Positions 63,594 through 64,000 of a stretch of 64,000 nucleotides of DNA are shown piece by piece; within the stretch, counting starts at the first letter, position 1, and every line of letters starts with the position of its first letter. Position numbers and translations under genes: made by a program. The notes under the pieces are model-generated. The model was not told the origin of the DNA and ran no database searches. It saw nothing but the letters and a program-made list of their open reading frames with translations. Source of the stretch: Paraburkholderia phenazinium (GTDB lineage Bacteria; Pseudomonadota; Gammaproteobacteria; Burkholderiales; Burkholderiaceae); NCBI RefSeq assembly GCF_900141745.1, contig NZ_FSRM01000001.1, forward strand, positions 2,294,001-2,358,000, written 5' to 3'.

Positions 63594-64000
63594 ATGTTCA
63601 GACACATCCTGGTTCCGACGGATGGTTCAGACTTGTCACGAAAAGCGATCGAAGGCGCAATCGATCTCGCTCAGGCGATCGGCGCGGATGTCACCGCGTA
63701 TGCCTGCTTGCCGCAATATCCCTACTCGCCGTTCTCCGAAGTGGTGATCGAGCCGCCCGGCGATTTCCTGGAGCGCAGCGAGCGCGAAGCGCGCGTGCAT
63801 CTGCGGGAGGTCGAGTGGGCTGGACGCAACGTTGGGGTGATCGTCAGAAGCCTCACCAGCGTGCATCCGGCGCCGTATCTCGGCATCATCGAGGCGGCCG
63901 AAAAGGGTGGTTGCGACGTGATCTTCATGGCTTCGCATGGACGCCGCGGACTCGGCAGCCTGTTGATCGGCAGCGAGACGCAGCGGGTGCTCACGCATAC
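63594..64000 (+). CDS. universal stress protein (UspA family), partial
   Basis: The first 135 codons of a UspA-type protein; the gene runs off the window. It starts MFRHILVPTDGSDLSRKAIEGAIDLA, the standard first strand and helix. Near residue 112 is VIFMASHGRRGLGSLLIGSETQRVL, which contains the ATP-binding G-x2-G-x9-G(S/T) motif of the family (GRRGLGSLLIGSET). It should therefore bind ATP. An ACGGAGG ribosome site lies six bases before the ATG at 63594. The role is stress survival in other bacteria; nothing here narrows it. Confidence 0.94.
   Translation, partial: MFRHILVPTDGSDLSRKAIEGAIDLAQAIGADVTAYACLPQYPYSPFSEVVIEPPGDFLERSEREARVHLREVEWAGRNVGVIVRSLTSVHPAPYLGIIEAAEKGGCDVIFMASHGRRGLGSLLIGSETQRVLTH

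Overview
The window is a gene-dense, GC-rich stretch of a Burkholderiales chromosome. It most resembles Paraburkholderia or Burkholderia sensu lato, judged from protein sequence and gene order: mutS; lplT/suhB/trmJ/cysE; accA-tilS-lysC-tRNA-Ser; gltX next to a tRNA cluster; xylRAB with xylFGH; aceB-HAD-LysR. Most of it looks like core chromosome. I see no insertion sequence, prophage, integrase, CRISPR array or toxin-antitoxin pair, and no clear compositional island.

Layout. 1-9.0 kb: the end of a SlyD-type isomerase, mutS with a degenerate metallophosphoesterase-like exported protein behind it, a DUF1059 protein, a flavin-linked BBE-type oxidoreductase, lplT and suhB. 9.3-14.3 kb: trmJ and cysE forward, facing a reverse cluster (TPR protein, periplasmic and cytoplasmic cyclophilins, lpxH). 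14.5-21.6 kb: cysS, a 3-methyladenine DNA glycosylase with a histone-like tail, accA, tilS, lysC and tRNA-Ser(GCT). 22-30 kb: a small secreted protein, fabI, the yejABEF peptide ABC transporter and an NlpC/P60 hydrolase with its own near-consensus promoter. 30-33.7 kb: a patatin-like lipoprotein, gltX, then tRNA-Ala, tRNA-Glu, tRNA-Asp, tRNA-Glu, tRNA-Asp.

33.9-38.5 kb is the most distinctive catabolic unit. A GntR/FCD regulator is divergent from a crotonase-fold enzyme, an aromatic-acid-type MFS carrier and an aldehyde dehydrogenase. A perfect 21-bp dyad lies between the divergent starts and a strong terminator ends the operon. 38.8-47.3 kb holds a methyltransferase-like protein, a membrane-anchored unknown overlapping a GGDEF diguanylate cyclase, malic enzyme with an AEC carrier, a Tat-exported purple acid phosphatase-like protein, and a small secreted protein that appears to start with ATT.

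47.4-57.2 kb is a complete D-xylose isomerase-pathway locus. xylR-galM run leftward; xylA, xylB and xylFGH run rightward, so mutarotation, uptake, isomerisation and phosphorylation are encoded together. The element TTTCGCAAT recurs in front of xylA, xylB and galM and is a candidate XylR site. 57.5-64 kb: a GNAT acetyltransferase, an AraC regulator, a gamma-glutamylcyclotransferase-like protein, malate synthase (aceB), a type II haloacid dehalogenase with an internal insertion, a divergent LysR regulator and the start of a universal stress protein.

No obviously new defence or mobile system is present. The best leads are the GntR-controlled catabolic operon, the putative ATT start codon, the xylose regulatory elements, the NlpC/P60 gene beside yejABEF, and the duplicated tRNA-Glu/Asp cassette. 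All starts, promoters and operators were read by eye, with no database search.
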